Counted from the stretch's first letter, positions 1 to 8,147 are shown. The stretch is 64,000 nucleotides of DNA from Pseudomonadota bacterium (GCA_023423975.1 JAFAEO010000043.1:123451-187450); one strand, 5' to 3'. Numbers and translations are program-made. Notes: generated from the letters alone by a model not told the origin.

Positions 1-1223
1 TTCGGTTCACAGTATGTGCCGGGGCGAACACCGGTGCCTTCAGGAAGCCCACAGGCACGGCCGACCATTTTCTGGGCCAGCGTGTAGCCTTTGCCCGAAT
101 CTGCCGGATCAATTGGCAGGCGGAACAGGGTAGAAGCAGGCAAACCCAATGCTTCACGGGCCTTGGTGGTCAGGCCACGGCCGATGATGAGGGGAATACG
201 ACCGCCGGCGCGCACTTCGTCAAACAGCACCTCGGACTTGACCTTGAACTCGGCGATCACCTTGCCGTCTTTCAGGGCTTTGCCTTCGTAAGGACGCAGT
301 TCCACAACATCGCCCATGTTCATGTCGGAGACGTCCAGCTCGATAGGCAGCGCGCCGGCATCTTCCATTGTGTTGTAGAAAATGGGGGCGATCTTGCTGC
401 CCAGACAGACGCCGCCAAAGCGTTTGTTTGGCACAAAAGGAATGTCCTGACCGGTGAACCACAGCACGGAGTTGGTTGCCGATTTACGTGAAGAGCCGGT
501 ACCGACCACGTCGCCGACATAGGCAACCAGATTGCCTTTTGCCTTGAGTTCGTTCAACTGGCTGATGGGACCGATTTTGCCCGGTTCCTGAGGCTCGATG
601 CCTTCGCGCGGGTTTTTCAGCATGGCCAGGGCGTGCAGCGGGATATCCGGACGGCTCCAGGCGTCAGGCGCCGGAGACAGGTCATCGGTATTGGTCTCGC
701 CGGTCACTTTGAAAACGGTAATGGTCAGGCTTTCCGGCACTTCAGGACGGCTGGTGAACCATTCGGCATCAGCCCAGCTTTGCAATACGGCCTTGGCGTT
801 GGCATTGCCTTTTTCGGCTTTTTCCTGAACATCGTGGAAGGCATCAAATACCAGCAGGGTTTTTTTCAATGCTTCGGCAGCCAGCGTGCCCAGTTTTTCG
901 TTGTCCAGCAAGTCTACCAGCGGGCTGATGTTATAGCCACCCAGCATAGTGCCGAGCAGTTCAGTGGCTTTTTCATCGGAAATCAGGGCGCATTTTTCTG
1001 TACCAAAGGCCACGGCAGCCAGGTAAGACGCCTTGACTTTGGCGGCATCGTCAACACCGGCCGGTACGCGGTGGGTAATCAGATCAAGCAGAAAAGCCTC
1101 TTGCCCGGCTGGCGGTGCCTTGAGCAGCTCAATGAGTTCTGCCGTTTGCTTTGCCGAAAGAGGTAGCGGAGGGATGCCCAGCGCATCGCGTTCTGCGGCG
1201 TGCTGACGATAGGATTCCAACAT
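1..1223 (-). CDS. acnB: Aconitate hydratase B, N-terminal part (gene runs off the window)
   Basis: Reading the minus strand from the ATG at 1223 gives about 407 codons without a stop to the window edge. The protein starts MLESYRQHAAERDALGIPP, the standard AcnB opening. The visible part covers the N-terminal HEAT-like domain and the swivel domain that AcnB places before the catalytic core (segments such as TNTDDLSPAPDAWSRPDIP and GDVVGTGSSRKSATNS). The 4Fe-4S cysteines lie in the missing C-terminal half, so catalytic integrity cannot be judged. It interconverts citrate and isocitrate in the cytoplasm. The leader holds a consensus promoter and an 18-bp palindrome, described separately. The ribosome-binding site is modest (AAGGG seven bases before ATG). 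Confidence 0.95.
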   Translation of the reverse strand, partial: MLESYRQHAAERDALGIPPLPLSAKQTAELIELLKAPPAGQEAFLLDLITHRVPAGVDDAAKVKASYLAAVAFGTEKCALISDEKATELLGTMLGGYNISPLVDLLDNEKLGTLAAEALKKTLLVFDAFHDVQEKAEKGNANAKAVLQSWADAEWFTSRPEVPESLTITVFKVTGETNTDDLSPAPDAWSRPDIPLHALAMLKNPREGIEPQEPGKIGPISQLNELKAKGNLVAYVGDVVGTGSSRKSATNSVLWFTGQDIPFVPNKRFGGVCLGSKIAPIFYNTMEDAGALPIELDVSDMNMGDVVELRPYEGKALKDGKVIAEFKVKSEVLFDEVRAGGRIPLIIGRGLTTKAREALGLPASTLFRLPIDPADSGKGYTLAQKMVGRACGLPEGTGVRPGTYCEP

Positions 1224-1270
1224 GATAAGACCCTTGAAATAGAGGAGGAGGGAAATGATTTTCGTCTATC

Positions 1271-1299
1271 ATTATAAGGGTTTAGCGCTATATTAGCAA
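1271..1299 (-). promoter_or_regulatory. Predicted sigma-70 promoter of acnB
   Basis: On the minus strand TTGCTA (1299-1294) and TATAAT (1276-1271) are separated by 17 bases, a near-consensus sigma-70 promoter with a perfect -10. It lies about 50 bases upstream of the acnB ATG. The palindromic operator at 1300-1317 touches the -35 box directly. Seen in the sequence; promoter activity is inferred. Confidence 0.65.
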
Positions 1300-1317
1300 A
1301 TGTCTTATATAAGACAT
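1300..1317. promoter_or_regulatory. 18-bp perfect palindrome, probable GntR operator upstream of acnB
   Basis: ATGTCTTATATAAGACAT reads the same on both strands over 18 bases. It abuts the -35 box of the predicted acnB promoter. The 12-base core TCTTATATAAGA recurs exactly at 8126-8137 between mdh and the gntR gene. A GT...AC-flanked AT-rich palindrome suits a HutC-subfamily GntR protein. The placement just upstream of -35 could allow activation or repression. Binding by the GntR protein encoded at 8196-8951 is inference. Confidence 0.6.
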
Positions 1318-1455
1318 AAGACTGAAGGCCACACTGCGGCAGATGGCGAAACCCGTTACAATCTCCTTCCGCCGACAGCGAATATTCAATTCTGTGTCAG
1401 GCTCACAGGTGTCAGACGCGGTTTGCCGCCGCTCAACGAATCGTAAGGAAACAAA

Positions 1456-2421
1456 ATGGCCGGAACAAAGAAGTTCACACTCGCCGTTGGTACTATTGCT
1501 GTGGTCGCTGCGGCTGCCTGGTTCGGCGCCAATTACTACGCCAAAACCCAGATTGAGGAAAAACTCAACGCCTATCTGGTCGAAAACGACATCCAGAATA
1601 ACGTGACCTGGGGCTCGCTTGACGCATCCATATTGGGCAACGGTTCTCTGCATGACGTCAAGGTGGTGCGCAAGGATGATCCGGCAAAGTTTTTTACCAT
1701 CAAAAACGTCACGGTGCATGAGCTGCAGACCGGCAGCGACAGCAAAAAAGTGGACTTTGCCTTCTCCGGGCTGGCTGACGAGACCGGCAATAGTCCGTTT
1801 CGCGCGGCCTTGATGGAAAAGGCAGGTGAGCTAGGCTATGAGAGTCTTCCTTTACTGGACGGACGAATCAAGGGCACATTGAATGAAAAACAGGATAGCT
1901 CCGACTATGATGTCACTCTGAGTCAACCAGAGGTGGGCAATGTCAACCTGGTGCTCAAAGCAGATAAAATTGTCGAACTGATCAACACCGTTCGTACCCG
2001 CGAAGAAGAGCTCAAATCCAATCCGCTACTACTGATCAGTGCTCTGTCGCCCGTCACCATACGGCAATTGAATATCAAGTTTGATGATGCCGGTCTGATG
2101 CCGCGCGTAGTCAAGGTGCAGCAGGGCGTGGCGCCGGTAGACGGAAAACCAACAGCTCAACAGAAAGAGGCGTTTGATGCCCGCCAGGCCAAATCAGAAA
2201 GTGACTGCCGTCAGCAGGCGCCTACCCTGGGGATCGCAGATCCCGAAGGTGTTTGCACTGCAGTCAGCCGTTTCATGAAGAACGAGGCCAAGAGTCTGAA
2301 TGTGCAGGCCAGCCCGAACCCGCCGCTGCAGCTTATGACATTTGTCATGCAAACACAGATGGGCAACCCACAGGGCATTATCAAGGCGGTGCAGCAACTG
2401 AACCTGAAGGTAACCAACTGA
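1456..2421 (+). CDS. Hypothetical membrane-anchored or secreted protein, weakly YdgA/AsmA-like
   Basis: The protein has 321 residues. Residues about 7-27 form one hydrophobic segment after a short basic start (MAGTKK), so it is an N-terminal anchor or signal peptide, with the rest probably periplasmic. The first part after the anchor (QIEEKLNAYLVEN, VTWGSLDASILGNGSLHDVKV) recalls the repeated lipid-transfer-like beta segments of YdgA/DUF945 and AsmA proteins, but I cannot assign a family firmly. Two cysteines near residues 257 and 268 could form a disulfide. It is a single gene, divergent from acnB, ending before a strong terminator at 2501. The start follows GTAAGGAAACAAA, a good ribosome-binding site. 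Function unknown. Confidence 0.75.
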   Translation: MAGTKKFTLAVGTIAVVAAAAWFGANYYAKTQIEEKLNAYLVENDIQNNVTWGSLDASILGNGSLHDVKVVRKDDPAKFFTIKNVTVHELQTGSDSKKVDFAFSGLADETGNSPFRAALMEKAGELGYESLPLLDGRIKGTLNEKQDSSDYDVTLSQPEVGNVNLVLKADKIVELINTVRTREEELKSNPLLLISALSPVTIRQLNIKFDDAGLMPRVVKVQQGVAPVDGKPTAQQKEAFDARQAKSESDCRQQAPTLGIADPEGVCTAVSRFMKNEAKSLNVQASPNPPLQLMTFVMQTQMGNPQGIIKAVQQLNLKVTN

Positions 2422-2500
2422 TCGCTCTGGTGGGCCTGGGCTACGCGTTAAAAGATATATAACAACGGCAAGCACGTTTGCCGTCGTGCTGCAAAAGATG

Positions 2501-2546
2501 AAAGGCCTTGTGTTTGAACGCTTTGCGTAAGGCACAAGGCCTTTTT
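2501..2546 (+). terminator. Intrinsic terminator after the YdgA/AsmA-like gene
   Basis: Twelve-base arms AAAGGCCTTGTG (2501-2512) and CACAAGGCCTTT (2533-2544) pair perfectly around a 20-base loop, and the + strand runs into TTTTT. Confidence 0.75.
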
Positions 2547-2650
2547 GGTAAATGATGCCCGGTTGCACTGCGTCCCTGTGCCGATACGGCTGAACTGATA
2601 TTTGAATCGGTGCAGATATATCTTAAACGGCGCAGATATCGTCTTTCAGT

Positions 2651-2680
2651 CGATCACGATGAGTCACTATCTCATGATCG
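2651..2680. repeat. Bulged inverted repeat of unknown role
   Basis: CGATCA plus TGAG (2651-2656 and 2660-2663) pairs with CTCATGATCG (2671-2680), leaving a three-base bulge and a seven-base loop. It lies downstream of the minus-strand acetyltransferase gene but has no T tract, so I do not call it a terminator. Confidence 0.3.
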
Positions 2681-2768
2681 CTATGCCGGCCGGGCTTCTG
2701 AAGGTATCACGGTCGGGGCGATGTCGCGCGCATAAGCAGATTGCAGTGATCACCTGCCGCGCTTTGTC

Positions 2769-3044
2769 TCAGGCGCGAAGTGGTTGCAGTTCCGGGTGAC
2801 GCTGAAAATAAGCCGCTGTGTAACTGCAGACCGGATTGATCTTCCAGCCATTGTCGCGCGCCAGATCAAGGGCGAACTCGGTCAACTGGCCGGCAATGCC
2901 TCGCCCGCCGACAGCATCGGGCACAATCGTGTGCAGTATGTGCATGACCGGTGCCTGCAGCCGATAGTCAATGTAGCAAAGGCTGTTTTCAACGGTGGCT
3001 TCGATACGGCCCGCGTCGGGCCTGTGGGTGATCTGCAAGGTCAT
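2769..3044 (-). CDS. Short GNAT-type N-acetyltransferase (YjdJ-like)
   Basis: The protein has 91 residues and carries the reduced acetyl-CoA-binding core typical of YjdJ/GCN5-related short acetyltransferases: a first half ending in MHILHTIVPD, then VGGRGIAGQLTEFALDLARDNGWKINPVCSY, where GGRGIA is the pyrophosphate-binding loop and the tail PVCSYTAAYFQRHPE matches this subfamily. The ATG at 3044 is preferred over the in-frame TTG at 3050 because AAGGA sits six bases before the ATG. Substrate unknown. The next gene upstream on the same strand ends at 3106, so they may form a small operon. Confidence 0.85.
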   Translation of the reverse strand: MTLQITHRPDAGRIEATVENSLCYIDYRLQAPVMHILHTIVPDAVGGRGIAGQLTEFALDLARDNGWKINPVCSYTAAYFQRHPELQPLRA

Positions 3045-3105
3045 CGGCAATCCTTTTTTATGGGCGGTCGCAAGCGCAGGGGCGCTGTGACACAGTAACC
3101 GGGTA

Positions 3106-3501
3106 TTACTGTTTGGCCGTCAGCATCAGGCCCCAGAAGATAATCATCAGAACAATACCCAATAGACATGCACCCCACAGGCCGAGCAGCGGCCAGCGAA
3201 TGCGTAGCGGAACCGTTTTCGGGTTGACATGCGCCAGCAGAATATTGGCGTGGCCGGCGAGCCATACGGTGCTGTTGGGCAGAAACAGACGTAAAAAATA
3301 ATCCAGCAAGATCGCCCCGCGGATCCCCAGTGGATAGCGGTTAAATGGTTGTTGCGTCAGATAAGGGTGTTTCAGCAGGGCATTAGTCTCTTTAAGCGAG
3401 ACGAAGGCCAGATACAAAATAGAGGCAACGGCAATAACAAGACAGGCGACCAGCAGGCTCAGGATAAACGGCAGGGCCGTCGCGATATAAGGATGAAACA
3501 T
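3106..3501 (-). CDS. Small integral membrane protein of unknown function
   Basis: From the ATG at 3501 the protein has 131 residues; an in-frame TTG at 3522 would add seven. It has hydrophobic segments at roughly residues 6-33 (two turns through LPFILSLLVACLVIAVASIL), a weaker one near the middle, and a strong C-terminal one (LLGLWGACLLGIVLMIIFWGLML). The central loop contains PYLTQQPFNRYPLGIRGAILLDYFLRLFLPNS. I do not recognise a named family. It sits upstream of the acetyltransferase gene with 61 bases between them. Confidence 0.65.
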   Translation of the reverse strand: MFHPYIATALPFILSLLVACLVIAVASILYLAFVSLKETNALLKHPYLTQQPFNRYPLGIRGAILLDYFLRLFLPNSTVWLAGHANILLAHVNPKTVPLRIRWPLLGLWGACLLGIVLMIIFWGLMLTAKQ

Positions 3502-3816
3502 GGCAGGCAAATGGTATGACAAAAGTAAAGGGCGAATCTATTAATAGTAAGCGAATTTGCAGGCAAAGAGGGTATGCGGGTAGCCCGGTGACGATATTTC
3601 CTGCTGATGCAGCACGTGCCGAATGATAGGCAATTGCCGGGGGAGGGCGCCTGGGGCAATAGCAACACCGGCAAAAACAGCACCCGAGGGATGGCCTGAG
3701 CGAGCCCCCCTGCTTGCCGGGCGTCGCCAGGTGGGACGGCTTCGGGGGAGGGCGGGGCGCTTTTCGGGCGCTCGTCTTGCCGCAGTTAACCGGTCAGATG
3801 CGTTGGTTCGTTTAAT
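3502..3816. other. Intergenic region, no gene seen
   Basis: This G-rich stretch lies between the membrane protein gene and the end of prpD, both on the minus strand. It contains GGCGC...GGCGCT type short inverted repeats near 3755-3775 that could help terminate prpD transcripts, but there is no clear T tract. No open reading frame here has credible coding character. Confidence 0.5.
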
Positions 3817-5268
3817 TTAAATGACATACATGTCCACGTACTCGTGGACGGGCATGGCTTCAAGCGTTTTCTGATCCAGCGAGACCGCCAGGATTTTTTC
3901 CTGCTGCTTGTCTGGAAACGCCCGTGCCAGATTGATACGAAATTTGGCCTGCAGCAGCGGGATGCCGTCTTTACGGCGACGTTTGTGACCTAACGGATAT
4001 TCGCAGACGACTTCATCCAGCTTGCTGCCATCGTTAAATTCAACCGTCAGGGCATTGGCAATGGAACGCTGCTCGGGGTCATGATAATCGCGGGTAAAGG
4101 CAGGGTCTTCGACGCATTCGATTTTTTCGCGCAAGGCGTCGATGCGTGGATCAGCAGCGATTTCGTCCTCGTAGTCGCCTGCAGTGAGGTGACCGAACAG
4201 CACGGGCACGGCAACCATGTATTGAATGCAGTGATCGCGATCAGCCGGGTTATTGAGCGGGCCTTTTTTGTCGATGATGCGGATACACGCTTCGTGGGTG
4301 CGGATCGTAATTTTCCTGATATCGTCTGCAGTCTTGCCGGCGGTCTTGAGCTGATCATGAATCTGCATGGCGCATTCAACCGCTGTCTGCGCATGAAACT
4401 CGGCCGGGAACGAGATCTTGAACAGCACGTTTTCCATGACGTAGCTGCCGTAAGGGCGCTGGAACTTGAAGGGCTGCCCTTTGAACAGCACATCATAAAA
4501 CCCCCAGGTTTTTGCCGTCAGGACCGATGGATAACCCATCTCGCCGGTTTTAGCCATCAATGCCAGGCGTACGGCGCGGCTGGTGGCGTCGCCGGCAGCC
4601 CAGGATTTGCGGCTGCCTGCATTGGGGGCGTGACGATAGGTGCGAAGACTTTGACCATCCACCCACGCCAGCGATACGGCATTGATGATTTCCTCGCGCG
4701 TCAGGCCGAGCAGGTGCGCGACCACCGCGGTAGAGGCCACTTTGACCAGAACAACATGGTCCAGGCCTACCTTGTTGAACGAATTTTCAAGTGCAATGCA
4801 CCCCTGGATTTCGTGCGCCTTGATCATGCCTGTGAGCACTTCACGCATGGTCAGCGGCGCCTTGCCTGCGGCTACTGCGTTACGCGAGAGCCAGTCGGCC
4901 GTGGCCAGAATGCCACCCAGGTTGTCCGATGGGTGGCCCCATTCTGCTGCAAGCCAGGTGTCATTAAAGTCGAGCCAGCGAATCATGGCGCCGATATTGA
5001 ACGCCGCCTGTACCGGGTCCAGCGCAAATTGCGTGCCGGGCACCTTGGCGCCATTGGGCACCGTAGTGCCCGGCACGATGGGGCCCAGCAGCTTGCGGCA
5101 TGCCGGGTATTCCAGCGCTTCCAGCCCGCAGCCCAGCGTATCGATCAGGCAGTTGCGCGCCGTTTCATACGCAACAGCGCTGCTGATTTCATAATTGAGC
5201 ACGTAGTCGACAATATCGACAAGTACCTGATCTGGCTCAGGGCGAACATTCGAAATAGGGCTGGACAT
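3817..5268 (-). CDS. prpD: 2-methylcitrate dehydratase, MmgE/PrpD family
   Basis: The protein has 483 residues, the usual PrpD length. It begins VRPEPDQVLVDIVDYVLNYEI and carries the family hallmarks DTLGCGLEALEYPACRKLLGP, IRWLDFNDTWLAAEWGHPSDNLG and the long AETARNCL-type helical N-terminal domain before the C-terminal lid domain. PrpD removes water from 2-methylcitrate in the methylcitrate cycle for propionyl-CoA. It is the last gene of a minus-strand prpB'-prpC-prpD set, 39 bases after prpC. The presence of PrpD, rather than AcnD plus PrpF, makes this the enterobacterial-style version of the pathway. Confidence 0.93.
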   Translation of the reverse strand: MSSPISNVRPEPDQVLVDIVDYVLNYEISSAVAYETARNCLIDTLGCGLEALEYPACRKLLGPIVPGTTVPNGAKVPGTQFALDPVQAAFNIGAMIRWLDFNDTWLAAEWGHPSDNLGGILATADWLSRNAVAAGKAPLTMREVLTGMIKAHEIQGCIALENSFNKVGLDHVVLVKVASTAVVAHLLGLTREEIINAVSLAWVDGQSLRTYRHAPNAGSRKSWAAGDATSRAVRLALMAKTGEMGYPSVLTAKTWGFYDVLFKGQPFKFQRPYGSYVMENVLFKISFPAEFHAQTAVECAMQIHDQLKTAGKTADDIRKITIRTHEACIRIIDKKGPLNNPADRDHCIQYMVAVPVLFGHLTAGDYEDEIAADPRIDALREKIECVEDPAFTRDYHDPEQRSIANALTVEFNDGSKLDEVVCEYPLGHKRRRKDGIPLLQAKFRINLARAFPDKQQEKILAVSLDQKTLEAMPVHEYVDMYVI

Positions 5269-5307
5269 GTGGTTCCCCGTAACACAATATAAATAATACG
5301 ATTGCGA

Positions 5308-6534
5308 TTATTTGCGTTTGGACAGTGGTACGAACTTCCGATCGTCCGGACCGGTGTAGTTGGCAGTCGGCCGGATGATCTTGTTGTCGATGCGCTGTTC
5401 AATGATGTGAGCTGACCAGCCTGCGGTACGTGCGATGACAAACAGCGGGGTAAACATCGACGTGGGAATGCCCATCATGTGGTAGGACACTGCAGAGAAC
5501 CAGTCCAGGTTCGGAAACATTTTTTTGATGTCCATCATCACTGTTTCCAGTCTTTCCGCAATATCGAACATCTTGGTGGTGCCTGCATCCTGCGACAGTT
5601 TTTTTGCTACCCGCTTGATCACCACATTACGCGGGTCGGATATCGTGTACACCGGGTGACCGAATCCGATAATCACTTCCTTATTTTCTACACGCTTGCG
5701 AATGTCGGCTTCGGCCTCGTCAGGCGAGTCATAGCGTTTTTGCACTTCAAACGCCACTTCGTTGGCGCCACCATGTTTCGGGCCACGCAGCGCGCCGATG
5801 GCGCCGGTAATGGCAGAGAACATATCCGAGCCTGTGCCGGCAACAACGCGTCCGGTAAATGTAGAGGCATTAAATTCATGTTCTGCATACAGAATGAGCG
5901 AGGTGTGCATGGCACGAACCCATTCTTTGGATGGCTTCTCGCCGTGCAGCAGGTGCAGGAAATGACCGCCGATGCTGTCGTCGTCGGTTTGTACATCAAT
6001 GATGCGGCCATTGTGGCTGAAGTGATACCAATAGAGCAGGGCGGAACCCAGCTTGGCCATCAGTCGGTCGGCGATATCGCGGGCGTCGGCCACATTGTGA
6101 TCGTCCTTTTCGGGCAGGGTGCAGCCCAAAACCGAAACGGCGGTGCGCATGACATCCATCGGATGACTATGGGCAGGCAGCGATTCAAGCACTGTTTGCA
6201 GGTTGGCTGGCAGGCCGCGATAACGTTTGAGCTTTTGTTTGTAGGCGGTCAGTTCTGCCTGCGTGGGCAGTTTGCCATGGATGAGCAGGTGAGCGATCTC
6301 TTCAAACTCACTGGAGTCAGCCAGGTCAAGAATGTCGTAGCCGCGGTAATTCAGGTCGTTGCCGCTGCGTCCCACTGTGCAGATGGCCGTGTTGCCGGCG
6401 ACCACGCCGGAAAGGGCCACAGACTTTTTCGGTTTGAAACCGGCAGGATTGTCTCCGGTAGCCGGCGTCGCGGCAGGCGCTGGCGCGTTGGCGGTTTTGC
6501 GGGCTTTTGTTGGCTTGGTCGCTTTTGTAGACAT
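5308..6534 (-). CDS. prpC: 2-methylcitrate synthase with a low-complexity N-terminal extension
   Basis: The protein has 408 residues. Residues 1 to about 38 are a Lys/Thr/Ala/Pro-rich extension that ordinary PrpC (about 375-390 residues) lacks; the enzyme proper begins near KKSVALSGVVAGNTAICTVG. Catalytic features of the citrate synthase fold are visible: EHEFNASTFTGRV (first His), GFGHPVYTISDPRN (second His) and the following Asp region. It condenses propionyl-CoA with oxaloacetate. The N-terminal start follows a modest ribosome-binding site (GGAGATTC upstream of ATG). It is 27 bases after the prpB remnant and 39 bases before prpD. The role of the tail is unknown; another in-frame start inside the extension cannot be excluded. 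Confidence 0.93.
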   Translation of the reverse strand: MSTKATKPTKARKTANAPAPAATPATGDNPAGFKPKKSVALSGVVAGNTAICTVGRSGNDLNYRGYDILDLADSSEFEEIAHLLIHGKLPTQAELTAYKQKLKRYRGLPANLQTVLESLPAHSHPMDVMRTAVSVLGCTLPEKDDHNVADARDIADRLMAKLGSALLYWYHFSHNGRIIDVQTDDDSIGGHFLHLLHGEKPSKEWVRAMHTSLILYAEHEFNASTFTGRVVAGTGSDMFSAITGAIGALRGPKHGGANEVAFEVQKRYDSPDEAEADIRKRVENKEVIIGFGHPVYTISDPRNVVIKRVAKKLSQDAGTTKMFDIAERLETVMMDIKKMFPNLDWFSAVSYHMMGIPTSMFTPLFVIARTAGWSAHIIEQRIDNKIIRPTANYTGPDDRKFVPLSKRK

Positions 6535-6561
6535 GATGAATCTCCTGACTATTGTGAAATA

Positions 6562-6861
6562 TTATCTTTTGCTGGCGAACAGGGCGTCAAGCTTCTGTTC
6601 AAAATTGAGGTAGCCGACGATGCGATCATAAAGCTTGTCGCGTGTCTGCATCTGGTCATCGACATTTTTCTGATGGCTAACCCGGCTGATGGCGGTGTAG
6701 ACGCTCGCTGCTGTCGCGGTCGTGGCACGGAAAGTCGACAGGGGATACAGTACCATACCCAAGCCGACGTTGCCGAGTTCTTCTACGCCGATCATCTGTA
6801 GCGGCTTTTGTACAGACAGGGCATGGCCAAAGCGCTCGCCTGTGGGCACAATGGTCGACAT
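6562..6861 (-). pseudogene. prpB: Truncated remnant of 2-methylisocitrate lyase
   Basis: The 99-residue reading frame matches only the C-terminal end of PrpB. From about residue 23 it reads IGVEELGNVGLGMVLYPLS, followed by FRATTATAASVYTAI, QKNVDDQMQTRDKLYDRI and FEQKLDALFA, all recognisable PrpB tail motifs. Roughly the first 200 residues, including the KKCG-type active-site loop and Mg-binding residues, are absent. Only about 120 bases separate the remnant from the mdh terminator, so the missing part cannot be nearby. Residues 1-22 do not resemble PrpB. It lies 27 bases before prpC, in the normal prpB position. I infer an inactivating deletion; a working prpB would have to be elsewhere. Confidence 0.8.
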
Positions 6862-6983
6862 ACCGTCTCCGAAGGTACATGATATGCAGAAATAGTATCT
6901 GCGTATTTACGACTGAACACTGTCTTTCAGCAGATCATGTCATGGTCACCACTTTGGCGCTTTCGTATGTGGGCCGCGGTACT

Positions 6984-7015
6984 GTAAAAAAATAGCCACG
7001 ATGTCGTGGCTATTT
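6984..7015 (-). terminator. Intrinsic terminator of mdh
   Basis: AAATAGCCACGA (6990-7001) and TCGTGGCTATTT (7004-7015) form a 12-base perfect stem. Read on the minus strand it is followed by a run of T (TTTTTTTACAG), just after the mdh stop codon at 7029. Confidence 0.85.
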
Positions 7016-7028
7016 GTACATCAATGGA

Positions 7029-8018
7029 TCAGCCCAGAAGGTCGGCTACGCCGTCGCGCTCTTCGAGCAGCTCGTTCAGGGTAAAGTCCATGCGTTCACG
7101 GGAAAATTCGTTGATTTCCAGGTCTTTGACAACCGTGTATTCGCCGTTTTCCGTAATGACCGGCACGCCGTAGATAATGCCTTCGGGAATGCCATAAGAG
7201 CCGTCAGATGGAACACCCATAGTGACCCATTTGCCGTTGCTGCCCAGGACCCAGTCACGAACGTGATCAATGGCTGCATTGGCTGCTGATGCAGCAGAAG
7301 ACAGGCCGCGCGCTTCAATGATGGCTGCGCCGCGTTTGCCCACGGTAGGGATGAACGTATCTTTGTTCCACGCATCGTCGTTGATGAGTTTTTCCAGGCC
7401 TTCTCCACCAACGGTGGCAAAGCGGATGTCAGGGTACATGGTGGGAGAGTGATTGCCCCAGACCACCAGTTTTTCGATATCCTTGACTGCCTTGCCGGAT
7501 TTCTGTGCCAGTTGGGTCAGCGCACGGTTGTGGTCCAGGCGCAGCATCGCGGTAAAGTTCTTCGCAGGCAGATCCGGCGCAGATTTCATGGCAATATAGG
7601 CGTTGGTATTGGCAGGGTTGCCAACAACCAGCACTTTCACATTACGGCTGGCCACTTCATTGAGGGCCTTGCCTTGCGCTGTGAAAATCTGTGCGTTGAC
7701 CTTGAGCAGATCTTTACGCTCCATGCCGGGGCCGCGCGGACGTGCGCCAACCAGCAGGGCGATATCAGCATCTTTGAATGCGGTCTTGGGGTCGCTGTGA
7801 GCGGTAATTTCCTGCAGCAATGGGAAGGCGCAGTCATCCAGTTCCATGATGACCCCTTTGAGGGCCTTTTGCGCTTTTTCATCGGGAATTTCCAGCAGTT
7901 GCAGAATAACGGGCTGGTCTTTACCGAGCATCTCGCCTGATGCAATGCGGAAAAGCAGAGCGTAGCCGATCTGACCGGCGGCGCCCGTGACGGCGACGCG
8001 TACGGCGGGTTTGGACAT
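7029..8018 (-). CDS. mdh: Malate dehydrogenase
   Basis: The protein has 329 residues starting MSKPAVRVAVTGAAGQIGYALL, with the NAD-binding GAAGQIG loop at about residues 11-17. The substrate-binding arginines sit in VGARPRGPGMERKDLLK, and the catalytic His in VVWGNHSPTMYPDIRF. This is the LDH-like cytoplasmic MDH of the type common in beta- and actinobacteria. It oxidises malate to oxaloacetate in the TCA cycle. The ATG at 8018 follows GGAGATCCCT and is preferred over the start 12 bases upstream at 8030. A likely promoter (TTGACG, 17 bases, TAAGCT on the minus strand) and GntR-type operator sites lie upstream. Confidence 0.96.
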   Translation of the reverse strand: MSKPAVRVAVTGAAGQIGYALLFRIASGEMLGKDQPVILQLLEIPDEKAQKALKGVIMELDDCAFPLLQEITAHSDPKTAFKDADIALLVGARPRGPGMERKDLLKVNAQIFTAQGKALNEVASRNVKVLVVGNPANTNAYIAMKSAPDLPAKNFTAMLRLDHNRALTQLAQKSGKAVKDIEKLVVWGNHSPTMYPDIRFATVGGEGLEKLINDDAWNKDTFIPTVGKRGAAIIEARGLSSAASAANAAIDHVRDWVLGSNGKWVTMGVPSDGSYGIPEGIIYGVPVITENGEYTVVKDLEINEFSRERMDFTLNELLEERDGVADLLG

Positions 8019-8107
8019 AGGGATCTCCAATAAATAAGGGGAAAAAAATGAATATATTTGAAGTGATTTTAACGCTAAAGCTTAGTAGAAATCTGCGGTA
8101 TCGTCAA

Positions 8108-8147
8108 ATTGTCTTATAACTTATATCTTATATAAGAATAGACAATT
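8108..8147. promoter_or_regulatory. Probable GntR operator region between mdh and gntR
   Basis: The perfect 12-base palindrome TCTTATATAAGA lies at 8126-8137 and is identical to the core of the acnB site. Beside it, GTCTTATAAC at 8111-8120 matches one arm of the acnB palindrome, and the whole block is framed by AATTGTC (8108-8114) and GACAATT (8141-8147). On the minus strand a predicted mdh promoter has its -35 TTGACG at 8107-8102, next to the half site. On the + strand TAGACA (8139-8144), an 18-base spacer and GATAAT (8163-8168) could be the gntR promoter, whose -35 abuts the palindrome. This suggests autoregulation and control of mdh; inferred. Confidence 0.6.

Larger units (their letters stand above)
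2422..2768. other. Intergenic region between convergent genes
   Basis: No coding sequence is convincing here. The region holds the terminator at 2501-2546, a shorter hairpin at 2465-2484 (ACGGCAA / TTGCCGT), and a bulged inverted repeat at 2651-2680. The rest is unremarkable. Confidence 0.6.

Noticed and set aside
1242..1252. GAGGAGGAGGG that looks like a ribosome-binding site on the plus strand
   Set aside because: No start codon follows at a proper distance in a credible plus-strand frame; it lies in the acnB leader on the other strand.
4081..5292. Long open frame (403 codons) on the plus strand
   Set aside because: It is antisense to prpD, which has clear family motifs; the frame has no recognisable domain.
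5479..6801. Long open frame (440 codons) on the plus strand
   Set aside because: Antisense to prpC and the prpB remnant; explained by codon bias of the real genes.
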